NCBI RefSeq assembly: GCF_013177635.1
Contig: NZ_CP030944.1
Coordinates: forward strand, 372,001 to 436,000
Source: Arcobacter aquimarinus
GTDB lineage: Bacteria; Campylobacterota; Campylobacteria; Campylobacterales; Arcobacteraceae
DNA: 64,000 nt
Direction of reading: 5' to 3'
The notes beneath the pieces were generated by a model that searched no databases, was not told the DNA's origin, and saw nothing but the letters and a program-made list of their open reading frames with translations. Positions 39,089-47,861 of the stretch are shown here, in pieces (the stretch's first letter is position 1; the number at the start of each line of letters is the position of its first letter). The position numbers were made by a program, and so were the translations under genes.

Positions 39089-40369
39089 ATGGTTATTACT
39101 ACTTTATTTGTTTTATTATTTGCTTTCATGTTATTTGGAGTACCTGTTGCTGTCGCTTTAGGAACTACTACGTTAATCACATCATTTATCTTTACAGATT
39201 TAGACTTAATGGGAGTATCATCTAAAATATTTGATGGTTTAAATAAATATACACTTATGGCTATTCCTATGTTTATTTTAGCTGGGGCTTTATTAGCAAG
39301 GGGTTCATCAGCAGGAAGAATAATTGAATTTGCAAAAAGCTTAGTAGGACATCTTCCAGGTGGGCTTCCAATTGCTGCTATTTTAGCATCTATTATTTTT
39401 GCAGCTGTTAGTGGAAGTTCACCTGCAACAGTTGCTGCAATTGGTTCTGTTATGTATGGAGCTATTAAACAAGCTGGATATAATGAGCAGTTTGCAATAG
39501 GAACAATTGCAACTTCTGGAACATTAGGTATATTAATTCCTCCATCTATTGTATTTATTGTTTATGGGGTAACAGCTGATCAATCTATTGGTAAACTATT
39601 TATGGCAGGGGTAATTCCAGGTCTTATGATAGGTGCTATGATGATGGTTACTACTTATTTTCTAGCAAAAAGAAGTGGATTTAAAGCAGCTAAAAGAGCT
39701 AGTTTTAAAGAACAATTTAAAGCTTTTAAAGATGCATTTTGGGCATTGATGATTATTGTTATAGTTATTGGTGGAATTTATGGAGGTATTTTTACTCCAA
39801 CAGAAGCTGGTGCATTTAGTGTTATGTATGCTTTATTTATCTCTATTTTTGTTTATAAAGATACAAAAGTTAAAGATTTATATCAAATAGTTTTAGACTC
39901 AGCACAAACAAGTTCGATGATTTTCTTCATCATTGCAAATGCTATGTTATTTGCTCATTTCTTAACAGATGAACAAATTCCACAGCAAATAACACAAATG
40001 ATAATTGATGCAAATGTTAGTCCTTTAGTATTCTTATTAATTGTAAATATTGTTTTATTATTAATGGGACAATTTATGGAGCCAAGTTCAGTTGTAATGA
40101 TTACAGTTCCTCTTTTACTTCCTATTGGAGTAGCTTTAGGAATAGATCCTATTCATTTAGGTGTTATTATGGTTGTAAATATGGAAATAGGGATGATAAC
40201 CCCACCTGTTGGACTTAATCTCTTTGTAGCAAGTGGAATTACTGGACTTAGTTTAAAACAAGTTGTTGTAGCTTCACTTCCTATGACAACTGTATTACTT
40301 ATTGGATTAATGTTGGTGACTTATATTCCAGCTATTTCATTATGGCTTCCAACTTTAATGTATGGATAA
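39089..40369 (+). CDS. dctM: TRAP transporter large permease DctM
   Basis: A 426-residue, about 12-helix permease that couples sodium movement to solute uptake. Signatures include AAVSGSSPATVAAIGSVMY (around 108-126), GTLGILIPPSIVFIVYG (around 148-164) and MVVNMEIGMITPPVGLNLFV near 361. A good ribosome site (AAAGGAGAAAAATAAT) precedes the ATG. It ends at a strong terminator. Confidence 0.95.
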   Translation: MVITTLFVLLFAFMLFGVPVAVALGTTTLITSFIFTDLDLMGVSSKIFDGLNKYTLMAIPMFILAGALLARGSSAGRIIEFAKSLVGHLPGGLPIAAILASIIFAAVSGSSPATVAAIGSVMYGAIKQAGYNEQFAIGTIATSGTLGILIPPSIVFIVYGVTADQSIGKLFMAGVIPGLMIGAMMMVTTYFLAKRSGFKAAKRASFKEQFKAFKDAFWALMIIVIVIGGIYGGIFTPTEAGAFSVMYALFISIFVYKDTKVKDLYQIVLDSAQTSSMIFFIIANAMLFAHFLTDEQIPQQITQMIIDANVSPLVFLLIVNIVLLLMGQFMEPSSVVMITVPLLLPIGVALGIDPIHLGVIMVVNMEIGMITPPVGLNLFVASGITGLSLKQVVVASLPMTTVLLIGLMLVTYIPAISLWLPTLMYG

Positions 40370-40398
40370 AAAGTAAGAGAGATTTTCTCTTACTTTTT
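40368..40398. terminator. Bidirectional terminator between dctM and sensor kinase
   Basis: AAAAAGTAAGAGA (40368-40380) pairs perfectly with TCTCTTACTTTTT (40386-40398) around GATTT. The A and T ends give a usable T-run on either strand between two convergent genes. Confidence 0.88.
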
Positions 40399-41956
40399 AA
40401 TTAATCTTAGGAATACAAATATAAAATTTTGCTCCAAGATTTGTATTTTTTACTTTTAAAATACCTTGCATATTTTTTTCTACAATTATTTTAGACATAT
40501 AAAGTCCAATACCAGTTCCATCACTTTTTGATTTTGTGGTAAAGTATGGTTCAAATATTTTATTTAAAGGTTCTACAAAAACACCACCACCATTATCTTC
40601 AATAGTTAAAATAATGTGTGTTTCATCTATTTTTGCTTCCATTTTAATTAGAGGATTTTTTATATTTTTTTCTATCAATATATCTTTTGCATTTTTTAGA
40701 ATATTTAGAATTACTTGTTGATATTCATTTAAATAGGTTTTTAAAGTAATATTATCATCAATATTAATCTCTACGTTTATATTATTATTCTGCAATCCAC
40801 TAGAAACAATTGTCATAATACTATTAATAACTTTATTTAAGTAAAACTCCTCTTTGTCTTTTTTGGGCATAAAAAAGTTTCTAAAATCATCAATAGTGTG
40901 AGACATATACTCTAAAACTTGGGTGGCTTCTTTGGATTTTTTATCCATTGTTTGACTATCAAGAGCATTTAAATCAAACTTAAATTTTATAAACATTAAA
41001 ATAGATGAAAGTTCACTTAATGGTTGTCTCCATTGGTGAGCAATATTTGAAATCATTTCACCTAAGGCAATTAATTTTGATTTTTGAATTAAAAGTTGTT
41101 CTTTTTCTCTATTTTTTTCAATCTCAATTTTTACTTTTTCTTCTAATGATTGATTTAAAGACTCAAGTTCATTTGCATTTTTTCTAACTTTTTCTTCATA
41201 ATTTTTTAATATATCATCAATTTTTTGAGAAATTACTATTGAAATTAATATAGCAATAGATAAAAACATCAAGAATAAAACTACATTTTGTACAATTTGT
41301 TTTTTTATTCTTTGTTTTAAATCTTCTCTTTTTAGTTGAATTTCATTTTCCATATCATCTGTATAAATACCAACAGCGATAATCCAGTTAAATCTTTCAT
41401 AATATTTAAAATAAGATAATTTATATTGTGATTTATCAGAATTTGGTTTTTTATAGGCATATAAAGTATAAGATTCACCTTTTTGTCTAATATCTTTCAT
41501 AAAATCTTCTCTAAACTTTTTACCATCTGTATCTTTATAATTTGTTGAAATTAATCTTCCAACTAAATCAGGTCGGTTTGGATTTACAACTAAAACTGCA
41601 AAATCATCTCCTCCTTGCATATTTATTACATCATAAGCAAAAAAATAATTACTTTTGTTCTCTTCAAAATTGATATTATTAAGAAGTTTTATAGCATCTG
41701 TTTTTAATTCTTCATCTTCTAAATTTGATTTTGCAATATTATAATTTAAAATATCAATAACTGTATGAACCTCTTTTTTTAGGGTCTTTTTTTTCTCTTG
41801 ATGAAACTCTTTTACAAATTTATCCATTTCAACTTCAAAATTATCATAGGTATTAGTTACATAAAAGTAAGAGATAGCAAAAATCATTGAGGACATAATA
41901 ATAATAAATGTAAAAATGATGATTTTTGATAGATTTTTTTCTATACTATAGTTCAA
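40397..41956 (-). CDS. Cache-domain sensor histidine kinase (DctS-like)
   Basis: A membrane kinase of 519 residues: helix 1 (about 10-31), a periplasmic Cache domain (YFFAYDVIN, FNWIIAVGIYTDDMENEI), helix 2 (about 222-245), a coiled coil, then the kinase. The phospho-His lies in EMISNIAHQWRQPLSELSSI near 310. ATP-binding boxes are NILKNAKDIL, EDNGGGV and GTGIGLYMSKIIVEK. It ends at the dctM terminator and is divergent from its partner regulator. Inference: it senses dicarboxylates and controls dctPQM. Confidence 0.88.
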   Translation of the reverse strand: MNYSIEKNLSKIIIFTFIIIMSSMIFAISYFYVTNTYDNFEVEMDKFVKEFHQEKKKTLKKEVHTVIDILNYNIAKSNLEDEELKTDAIKLLNNINFEENKSNYFFAYDVINMQGGDDFAVLVVNPNRPDLVGRLISTNYKDTDGKKFREDFMKDIRQKGESYTLYAYKKPNSDKSQYKLSYFKYYERFNWIIAVGIYTDDMENEIQLKREDLKQRIKKQIVQNVVLFLMFLSIAILISIVISQKIDDILKNYEEKVRKNANELESLNQSLEEKVKIEIEKNREKEQLLIQKSKLIALGEMISNIAHQWRQPLSELSSILMFIKFKFDLNALDSQTMDKKSKEATQVLEYMSHTIDDFRNFFMPKKDKEEFYLNKVINSIMTIVSSGLQNNNINVEINIDDNITLKTYLNEYQQVILNILKNAKDILIEKNIKNPLIKMEAKIDETHIILTIEDNGGGVFVEPLNKIFEPYFTTKSKSDGTGIGLYMSKIIVEKNMQGILKVKNTNLGAKFYICIPKIN

Positions 41957-42022
41957 AATAACCCCTTAATTAGCAATGATTTGCTATGATAACATATCTT
42001 TTCTAATAGGGATTTTTATAAT

Positions 42023-42724
42023 ATGAAAAATAATTCATTAAGTAAACTTTGTGCTTTTACTGTTTTGTATGTTGAAGATGAAGATGGAATTAGAAATAAT
42101 ATTGAAGAGATTCTAAAACATTTGTTTAAAGAAGTTTATAGTGCTAAAAATTGCAGTGAAGCATCTATTAAATATTTACAGTTTAAACCTGATTTAATTA
42201 TTACTGATATTAGAATGGGAAATGAAACAGGAATAGATTTTATTAAAAAAATTAGACAAACTGATTCAAAAACAAGAGTTATTATAACTTCTGCATATAC
42301 GGATTTGGAGTATTTATTAAAAGCTACAGAGTTGCATTTAGTAAAATATATCGTAAAACCCATAACAAATGATAATTTGATGGAAGCTTTAGAACTTTTT
42401 GTTAAATCTTTTGATGATAATAAAATATATACTTTGACACAAAATTGGTTTTTTGATTACACTAAATCAACGGTTTCAAATGGAAATGAAGATTTTCTTC
42501 TTACAAAAAAAGAGGCTATGTTTTTAAAATTACTTGTTAGTAAAAATAGAATAATTACTTATGAAGAGCTTGAAAATTCAATTTGGGATGATGACTCTGT
42601 TATGACAGCAAATGCAATGAGGCTTTTTATAAAGAATTTAAGAAAAAAATTGCCAGAAAATTTTTTAAAAAATGTTCAAGGAATAGGATATTATCACGAT
42701 AGTAAGGCTATTCAAGATTTATAA
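42023..42724 (+). CDS. OmpR-family response regulator (DctR-like)
   Basis: A 233-residue regulator. The receiver domain (about 10-125) has VLYVEDEDG for the acidic pocket, the phospho-Asp in LIITDIRM and the Lys in YIVKPIT. The winged-helix output domain (about 140-228) has KNRIITYEELENSIWDDD and an ANAMRLFIKNLRKKL recognition helix. It is divergent from the Cache kinase across 66 bases, and the two are probably partners in dicarboxylate control. Confidence 0.88.
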   Translation: MKNNSLSKLCAFTVLYVEDEDGIRNNIEEILKHLFKEVYSAKNCSEASIKYLQFKPDLIITDIRMGNETGIDFIKKIRQTDSKTRVIITSAYTDLEYLLKATELHLVKYIVKPITNDNLMEALELFVKSFDDNKIYTLTQNWFFDYTKSTVSNGNEDFLLTKKEAMFLKLLVSKNRIITYEELENSIWDDDSVMTANAMRLFIKNLRKKLPENFLKNVQGIGYYHDSKAIQDL

Positions 42725-42730
42725 AATATA

Positions 42731-42760
42731 TTTAGAATACTTAAAAATAAGTATTCTAAA
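42731..42760. terminator. Bidirectional hairpin terminator
   Basis: TTTAGAATACTTA (42731-42743) and TAAGTATTCTAAA (42748-42760) form a perfect 13-base-pair stem with an AAAA loop between convergent genes. The stem is AT-rich and the flanking T-run is short. Confidence 0.65.
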
Positions 42761-42762
42761 AT

Positions 42763-43245
42763 CTAAAAAAGTTTCTCTTTAGAGATTATAACTCCATCAT
42801 TATCAGCATAAAGATAATCTCCATTACTAAAACTAATTCCTTCAAAATTTAGTTCAATATCTCTTTTTGAATCAGTTATATCAAAATTTCTAAGTGGACA
42901 AGTTCCTATTGCTAAAAGTCCAACATTTATATTTCTAGTATTATCGATATCTCTTACATATCCGTTTACAATAATTGCTCTCCAATTGTTATTTCTAGCA
43001 TAACTCATTAGTTTATCGCCTACAACACCAAAAAATTCTTGATTATTATCTACAACAACAATCTTCCCTTCACCATTTTCATTTTTTAATATATCAATTA
43101 AAAGCCAATTACTTTTGTCCAGTTTTACAGTTACAATTTGCCCATAAAAATTTTTTAATCCACCATAATTTTTGAATTTAGAAGGTAAAACATCTATTTT
43201 TTTATCTCTATTATCATCACATAAATCTGCTGTTTGAATATTCAT
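42763..43245 (-). CDS. RraA-family protein
   Basis: A 160-residue protein starting at the ATG at 43245 (AAGGA upstream; an earlier ATG at 43266 would add 7 residues). The length and the motifs GVVGDKLMSYARNNNW and IIVNGYVRDIDNTRNINVG match RraA (161 residues in E. coli). The family includes inhibitors of RNase E and oxaloacetate/HMG aldolases. Campylobacterota lack RNase E, so an aldolase or other role is more likely than mRNA control. It lies downstream of cobA on the same strand. Confidence 0.85.
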   Translation of the reverse strand: MNIQTADLCDDNRDKKIDVLPSKFKNYGGLKNFYGQIVTVKLDKSNWLLIDILKNENGEGKIVVVDNNQEFFGVVGDKLMSYARNNNWRAIIVNGYVRDIDNTRNINVGLLAIGTCPLRNFDITDSKRDIELNFEGISFSNGDYLYADNDGVIISKEKLF

Positions 43246-43339
43246 CTTTTTTTCCTTATCTTCCATAAATATAAACTTGATGATATTAAAAACTAATGTA
43301 TAAAAAGTGTATAAATTAAATAAATATTAAAAAAAAATA

Positions 43340-44071
43340 TTAATTAAACCATTTAATATTTTCTCTTAAATTTACAACTTCTCCAATTATTATCATTACT
43401 GGAGTTGGTAGATTTTTTGAATCTTCTACTATGTTTTTAAGTGTAGAAACTACTACTTCTTGGTCTTTTGTTGTCCCTTTTGAAATTACAGCACATGGAT
43501 AGTTTTCACTTTTTCCAAGTGATATTAACTTTGAAGTAATAATCTCAAGATTATGATAACCCATTAAAAATACAATTGTTTCATCATTTAAAAAAGTTTT
43601 CCATTCTATTTGAGATATTTTCTTTTTTGGATTTTCATGACCTGTTACTACTCTAAAAGAAGTTGTTATTCCTCTATGGGTTACTGGAATTCCTGCATAC
43701 GCTGGAACAGCAATAGCTGAGCTGATTCCTGGGATTATTTCAAATTTTATATCTCTTTGCTGTAAATATAAAGCTTCTTCTCCTCCACGACCAAAAACAA
43801 AAGGATCACCACCTTTTAATCTTACTACATTTTCATATTTTAATGTTGCTTGATAAATTAATTCGTTTATTTCATCTTGAGGTAAAGTATGTTTTTTATC
43901 TTCTTTTCCAACATAGATTAAATCACAATCTTTTTTTACCATCTCTAAAATCTCTGGATTTACCAATCTATCATAGATTAAAACATCAGCATTTTGAATT
44001 ACTCTTAAGGCTTTTAAAGTAAGAAGTTCAATATCACCAGGACCAGCTCCTGTTAAATAAACTTTAGACAT
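43340..44071 (-). CDS. cobA: Uroporphyrinogen-III C-methyltransferase
   Basis: Makes precorrin-2 from uroporphyrinogen III using SAM, for sirohaem or cobalamin. The 243-residue protein is a stand-alone methyltransferase (not fused to CysG). Motifs are VYLTGAGPGDIELLTLKALR at the N terminus, RLKGGDPFVFGRGGEEA near 82-98 and PVTHRGITTSF near 132. A TATAAT in 44072-44133 suggests its own promoter. It also follows the sensor-like gene on the same strand. Sirohaem supply would suit nitrite or sulfite reduction. Confidence 0.93.
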   Translation of the reverse strand: MSKVYLTGAGPGDIELLTLKALRVIQNADVLIYDRLVNPEILEMVKKDCDLIYVGKEDKKHTLPQDEINELIYQATLKYENVVRLKGGDPFVFGRGGEEALYLQQRDIKFEIIPGISSAIAVPAYAGIPVTHRGITTSFRVVTGHENPKKKISQIEWKTFLNDETIVFLMGYHNLEIITSKLISLGKSENYPCAVISKGTTKDQEVVVSTLKNIVEDSKNLPTPVMIIIGEVVNLRENIKWFN

Positions 44072-44133
44072 TGATTAATATTCCTTATATATATTATTTA
44101 ATTAAATTATATCTAAAATTTTTTATAAGAACT

Positions 44134-45141
44134 TTATGATGATTTCATAGTATTACAAGTTTGTAAAATTTTATCTAATTCATTTTTTAATTCTTGAAGT
44201 CTTTTAGTTGAATTTATTAAATATTCTTGAGATTGAATCACTATATCTTCACTTTTATTCAATTGTTTTGATAAATCATTTGAATTTGTTAATTCATTTA
44301 TAACCTTATCAAATTCATCTGTTAATTCTTCAAGTTTTAAAGAAGCATTTTTAGAATATTCAATAGCATTTGTTGAATAGCTCATTACTGAATTTATTTT
44401 ATTTATGAAATGATTTACTGTTTTAGTTGCTTCAACTATTTCATTTTCTCCATCAATTTTTATTGGAGTTAGAGGTTCATTTATATTTTGTTCAATTACT
44501 TTTTTTGACTCTTCTAAAAACTTCTTAGCTTGTTCTTCCATAGTTTTTAATTCAAAAAAACTATAAGTTATTAATAAGATTAATAATAAAGCAAAAAAGT
44601 ATTGAATATATTTTAGTTGCGTACTTTTTTCTTCACTGTGCTTAGTATACATAGATACTAAATTATCTATCTCTTCTAATAAAGTAGGGTTAGTTAGATA
44701 AATAGTATCAATTAATTTTTTTAAAGATAAATTTGTAAAAGAGTCATTTTTTTGATTTAACTCTTTAAAATATTCTATATTTTTATGAAAACTTTTCCAC
44801 AAAATTTCAACTTTCATCAATTGTTTTGCTATTTCATCCGTTGGAGCTTTCATAATACCTGATAATTGATTTCCATCTCTCAAAGAGTTAAGATTATAAA
44901 TAAATTCTGTAGTTGAATTTTCAAGTTCTGAAAATGAAGCTTCTTTATTTTGATATAAATAAAAAATATTTTTTGTAATATTTTGGCTTAACATTCTTTG
45001 TTTTCCTGCAATATTTATAATTAAGGCATCTTTTTCATTTTTGTTATTTAAATATATAGTTGTTGTTATTATACTTGTCATTAAAATAAAAAATAGTATT
45101 CCTATTGATTTTATTTTAGTACTTATCCTATTTTTTTTCAT
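44134..45141 (-). CDS. Membrane protein with PilJ/NarX-type sensor domain, no kinase
   Basis: A 335-residue protein: helix 1 (about 11-31), an extracytoplasmic helical domain of about 150 residues, helix 2 (about 180-200), then a linker and a coiled coil to the end. Residues 42-53, INIAGKQRMLSQ, match the PilJ/NarX-type ligand-binding box (INLAGxxRM in nitrate sensors). No His-kinase, cyclase or chemoreceptor output domain is present. The start overlaps the Crp/Fnr regulator's stop by 4 bases. Nitrate or nitrite sensing is inferred from the motif and from the neighbouring sirohaem gene. Confidence 0.82.
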   Translation of the reverse strand: MKKNRISTKIKSIGILFFILMTSIITTTIYLNNKNEKDALIINIAGKQRMLSQNITKNIFYLYQNKEASFSELENSTTEFIYNLNSLRDGNQLSGIMKAPTDEIAKQLMKVEILWKSFHKNIEYFKELNQKNDSFTNLSLKKLIDTIYLTNPTLLEEIDNLVSMYTKHSEEKSTQLKYIQYFFALLLILLITYSFFELKTMEEQAKKFLEESKKVIEQNINEPLTPIKIDGENEIVEATKTVNHFINKINSVMSYSTNAIEYSKNASLKLEELTDEFDKVINELTNSNDLSKQLNKSEDIVIQSQEYLINSTKRLQELKNELDKILQTCNTMKSS

Positions 45142-45803
45142 ACAGCAATTCCTTTGAAAATTGAACTTAAAGCATTTTGATTTATTATTACAATATCACC
45201 ATTTTCTATATTTATTATCTCTTCTCTTGAGAGTTTTTTTAAAACTCTTGATAATGTTTCTGGCTGAATATGTAACATAAAAGAGACCTCTTGTCTTTTT
45301 AGTTTGTTAAACATTTCCAAATCTTGATTTAACATAAAAGCAACTTTTGCAGTTGCATCAAAAACTAACTCTCTGTTTATAATACATTGTAGTTGTTGAG
45401 TTTTATTTAATAGATTTTCCATTAACTCTTTAGTTAAAATATTTTTGGATAAAAAGTATTCATAAAGTTTTTCAAAATTCACAGATAATATAGTTGATTC
45501 ATCTATAAATTCTGCATTAGAGAAACAGTAAATATCATTACTATTTAAAGATGAAAGTTCACTTATCATAGAATTTTTATAAACGTGATATAAAAAAATC
45601 TCATTTCCAAATTTATCAAATTTATATATTTTAAGTAATCCATCAACTAAAAAAAGAAGATTTTGATTAACTTCACTTTCGTAAAATAATATAGATTTAC
45701 TAGAGTATTTAGAAATAGAAGAAAATGAAGCAATTATTGATAGTTGTTCTTCATTTAAATTATTAAAAAAACTTATTTTTTTGATGGTTTCTACTAAGCT
45801 CAC
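45138..45803 (-). CDS. Crp/Fnr-family transcriptional regulator
   Basis: A 221-residue regulator: an N-terminal cyclic-nucleotide-type beta-barrel (about 15-115), a dimer helix and a winged helix. The recognition helix PETLSRVLKKL (about 180-195) keeps the E-x-x-S-R pattern that reads TTGA half-sites in FNR-type proteins. The N terminus lacks the Cys cluster of oxygen-sensing FNR, so another signal is expected. It starts with GTG (ACAAGGTAACAC upstream). It is co-translated with the sensor-like membrane protein. The napA promoter palindrome is a candidate target. Confidence 0.87.
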   Translation of the reverse strand: MSLVETIKKISFFNNLNEEQLSIIASFSSISKYSSKSILFYESEVNQNLLFLVDGLLKIYKFDKFGNEIFLYHVYKNSMISELSSLNSNDIYCFSNAEFIDESTILSVNFEKLYEYFLSKNILTKELMENLLNKTQQLQCIINRELVFDATAKVAFMLNQDLEMFNKLKRQEVSFMLHIQPETLSRVLKKLSREEIINIENGDIVIINQNALSSIFKGIAV

Positions 45804-45889
45804 GTGTTACCTTGTTAATTGTTTTGTTTAAGCTATTGTATATTATGCTTGTAAAATAAGTAATTAAGTATTAAAAAATAAGGTATATA

Positions 45890-46807
45890 ATGAATTTTAA
45901 AAAATATATAAAAGCTGTAGGTACAGGTCCAAAAGGAAATAAAGATTTAACTACAGATGAAGTATCAGATGCAATTGAACAAATTTTAACAAATAAAGCA
46001 ACTCAAGCACAAATAGGAGCATTTTTAATAGCTTGGAGAACAAAACTTGAAACAAATGATGAATTAAAAGGTGCTATTATTGCACTTAGAAAATTTATGA
46101 AATTTAAAGAAATAAAAGATTCTATTGAGCTTGGTTATTCATATGATGGAAGATGTGAAAATCCATTTTTATTTCCACTTTTTGAGAATATTTTAGAAGA
46201 GTTTTATAAAAAAAATTCAGATATAAGAAGATTAAATTTAGTTATTTCGGGTGATTTTTTACAACCTGCAAAAGTTGGAATCACAACAAAAGAGATTTTT
46301 ACAAATATTGACAAAGGTCAATATATTCATTTTTTTGATAGGGTAGAATACTTAAAGGAGTTGAGTGATATTACACAAATTCGTCATGAGTTGGGTTTAA
46401 GAACAGCTTTTAATACTGTTGAAAAACTTTTAAATCCAAGTCTTAGTGAATATGGAGTAACAACAGCATTTCACAAGCCTTATGTTCAAAAATATTTAGA
46501 TATTTTTGCTCCATATTTTAAAGAAATTGTTGTTGTAAAAGCAAGTGAAGGAAGTCCTGAAGTATTTAAAGATGGAAAGTTTTGGAAAATGCAAGATGGA
46601 AATATAATAGAAGAGAGTTTTTGTTTAAAAGATTATGGAATAACTTATGATAAAGAGTTTGAAAATATAACTTTGGAAGAGTCTTTAAATATAGTTAAAA
46701 ATCCTGATGAACAGATTTTAAAACTTGCTAGATTTAATGTTGCTTTATATCTTTTATTTTCAAAAAGAGTTGCTTCGTTAGATGAAGCATGGCAAAGACT
46801 AAACTAA
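45890..46807 (+). CDS. YbiB/TrpD2-like glycosyltransferase-fold protein
   Basis: A 305-residue protein related to anthranilate phosphoribosyltransferase (family 3 glycosyltransferase fold) of the YbiB group. The N-terminal helical part reads LTTDEVSDAIEQILTNKATQ then AQIGAFLIAWRTK. The glycine-rich PRPP loop of true TrpD is not intact (ELGYSYDGRCENP takes its place). YbiB proteins bind DNA rather than act in tryptophan synthesis. It lies 24 bases before moaA and is probably co-transcribed with it. Confidence 0.75.
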   Translation: MNFKKYIKAVGTGPKGNKDLTTDEVSDAIEQILTNKATQAQIGAFLIAWRTKLETNDELKGAIIALRKFMKFKEIKDSIELGYSYDGRCENPFLFPLFENILEEFYKKNSDIRRLNLVISGDFLQPAKVGITTKEIFTNIDKGQYIHFFDRVEYLKELSDITQIRHELGLRTAFNTVEKLLNPSLSEYGVTTAFHKPYVQKYLDIFAPYFKEIVVVKASEGSPEVFKDGKFWKMQDGNIIEESFCLKDYGITYDKEFENITLEESLNIVKNPDEQILKLARFNVALYLLFSKRVASLDEAWQRLN

Positions 46808-46831
46808 AAGTTTAGAGAAAAAAGGTAAAAA

Positions 46832-47803
46832 ATGTTAATAGACGGATTTGGAAGAAAACACGATTATCTAAGAGTTTCAGTAACTGAAAGATGTAATTTT
46901 AGATGTCAATATTGTATGCCTGAGAAACCTTTTTCGTGGGTACCAAAAGAAAATTTACTTTCTTATGAAGATTTATTTAAATTTATAAAAGCTTCAATTG
47001 ATGAAGGGATAAAAAAAGTAAGAATAACAGGAGGAGAACCACTTTTAAGAGAGGGACTTGATATTTTTATAAAAATGATATTTGATTATAAGAATGATAT
47101 AGATTTAGCTTTAACAACGAATGGATATTTATTACCAAAATCAGCACAAAAATTAAAAGATGCTGGACTAAAAAGAATAAATATCTCTCTTGATTCATTA
47201 AATCCTGCAACTGCTGCTAAAATGGCACAAAAAGACGTTTTAGATACAGTTTTAGAAGGTATTCAAAAAGCAAGCGATGTTGGACTTAAAATTAAGATAA
47301 ATTGTGTTCCTGTAAAAGGAGTAAATGATAATGATATATTGGAAGTTTTAGAATTTTGTAAAACAAAAGGATATACAGTAAGATTTATAGAATTTATGGA
47401 AAACCATCACGCGAAAGATGGAGCGAAAGGATTAAATTCTGATGAGATAAAAGCAATAATTTCTCAAAAATATCCTAATTTTAAAATGGTTCCAAGAGAT
47501 ACAAGTTCTCCTGCTCAGTATTATGAACTTGAAGATGGTTTCCAATTTGGAATAATAGAACCACATAAAGATGATTTTTGTGCTCAGTGTAATAGAATAA
47601 GATTAACAGCTGAAGGATTTTTAATACCATGCCTATATTTTGAAGATGCAATGAGTATAAAAGATGCAGTGCAAAATAATAGAATTGATGAAGCAGTAGA
47701 AATATTAAAAAAAGTATTAGCAGGAAAACCAGAAAAAAATAGATGGTCTGTAAAAGATGATAATGAAGTCTCTTCTAGAGCTTTCTATCAAACAGGTGGA
47801 TAA
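46832..47803 (+). CDS. moaA: MoaA, GTP 3',8-cyclase of molybdopterin synthesis
   Basis: Radical-SAM enzyme for the first step of molybdenum cofactor synthesis. The 323-residue protein has the N-terminal cluster [10 protein letters not shown], the motif TGGEPLLR near 67 and the C-terminal cluster beginning [10 protein letters not shown] near 251, with a later Cys in LIPCLY. The final GG matches the double glycine important for MoaA activity. The product is needed by NapA encoded on the other strand. Confidence 0.96.
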   Translation: MLIDGFGRKHDYLRVSVTERCNFRCQYCMPEKPFSWVPKENLLSYEDLFKFIKASIDEGIKKVRITGGEPLLREGLDIFIKMIFDYKNDIDLALTTNGYLLPKSAQKLKDAGLKRINISLDSLNPATAAKMAQKDVLDTVLEGIQKASDVGLKIKINCVPVKGVNDNDILEVLEFCKTKGYTVRFIEFMENHHAKDGAKGLNSDEIKAIISQKYPNFKMVPRDTSSPAQYYELEDGFQFGIIEPHKDDFCAQCNRIRLTAEGFLIPCLYFEDAMSIKDAVQNNRIDEAVEILKKVLAGKPEKNRWSVKDDNEVSSRAFYQTGG

Positions 47804-47861
47804 AAATCAAAGGAAAAAAAAGTTATAATTATGTGTATTTACTAAAAAAAATAGGATTAAA

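Noticed and set aside
45804-45889. Crp/Fnr self-regulation site in the divergent gap before the YbiB-like gene
   Set aside because: The sequence around GTTAATTG is only loosely similar; no TTGAC-N4-GTCAA or TTAAC-N4-GTTAA palindrome is present.
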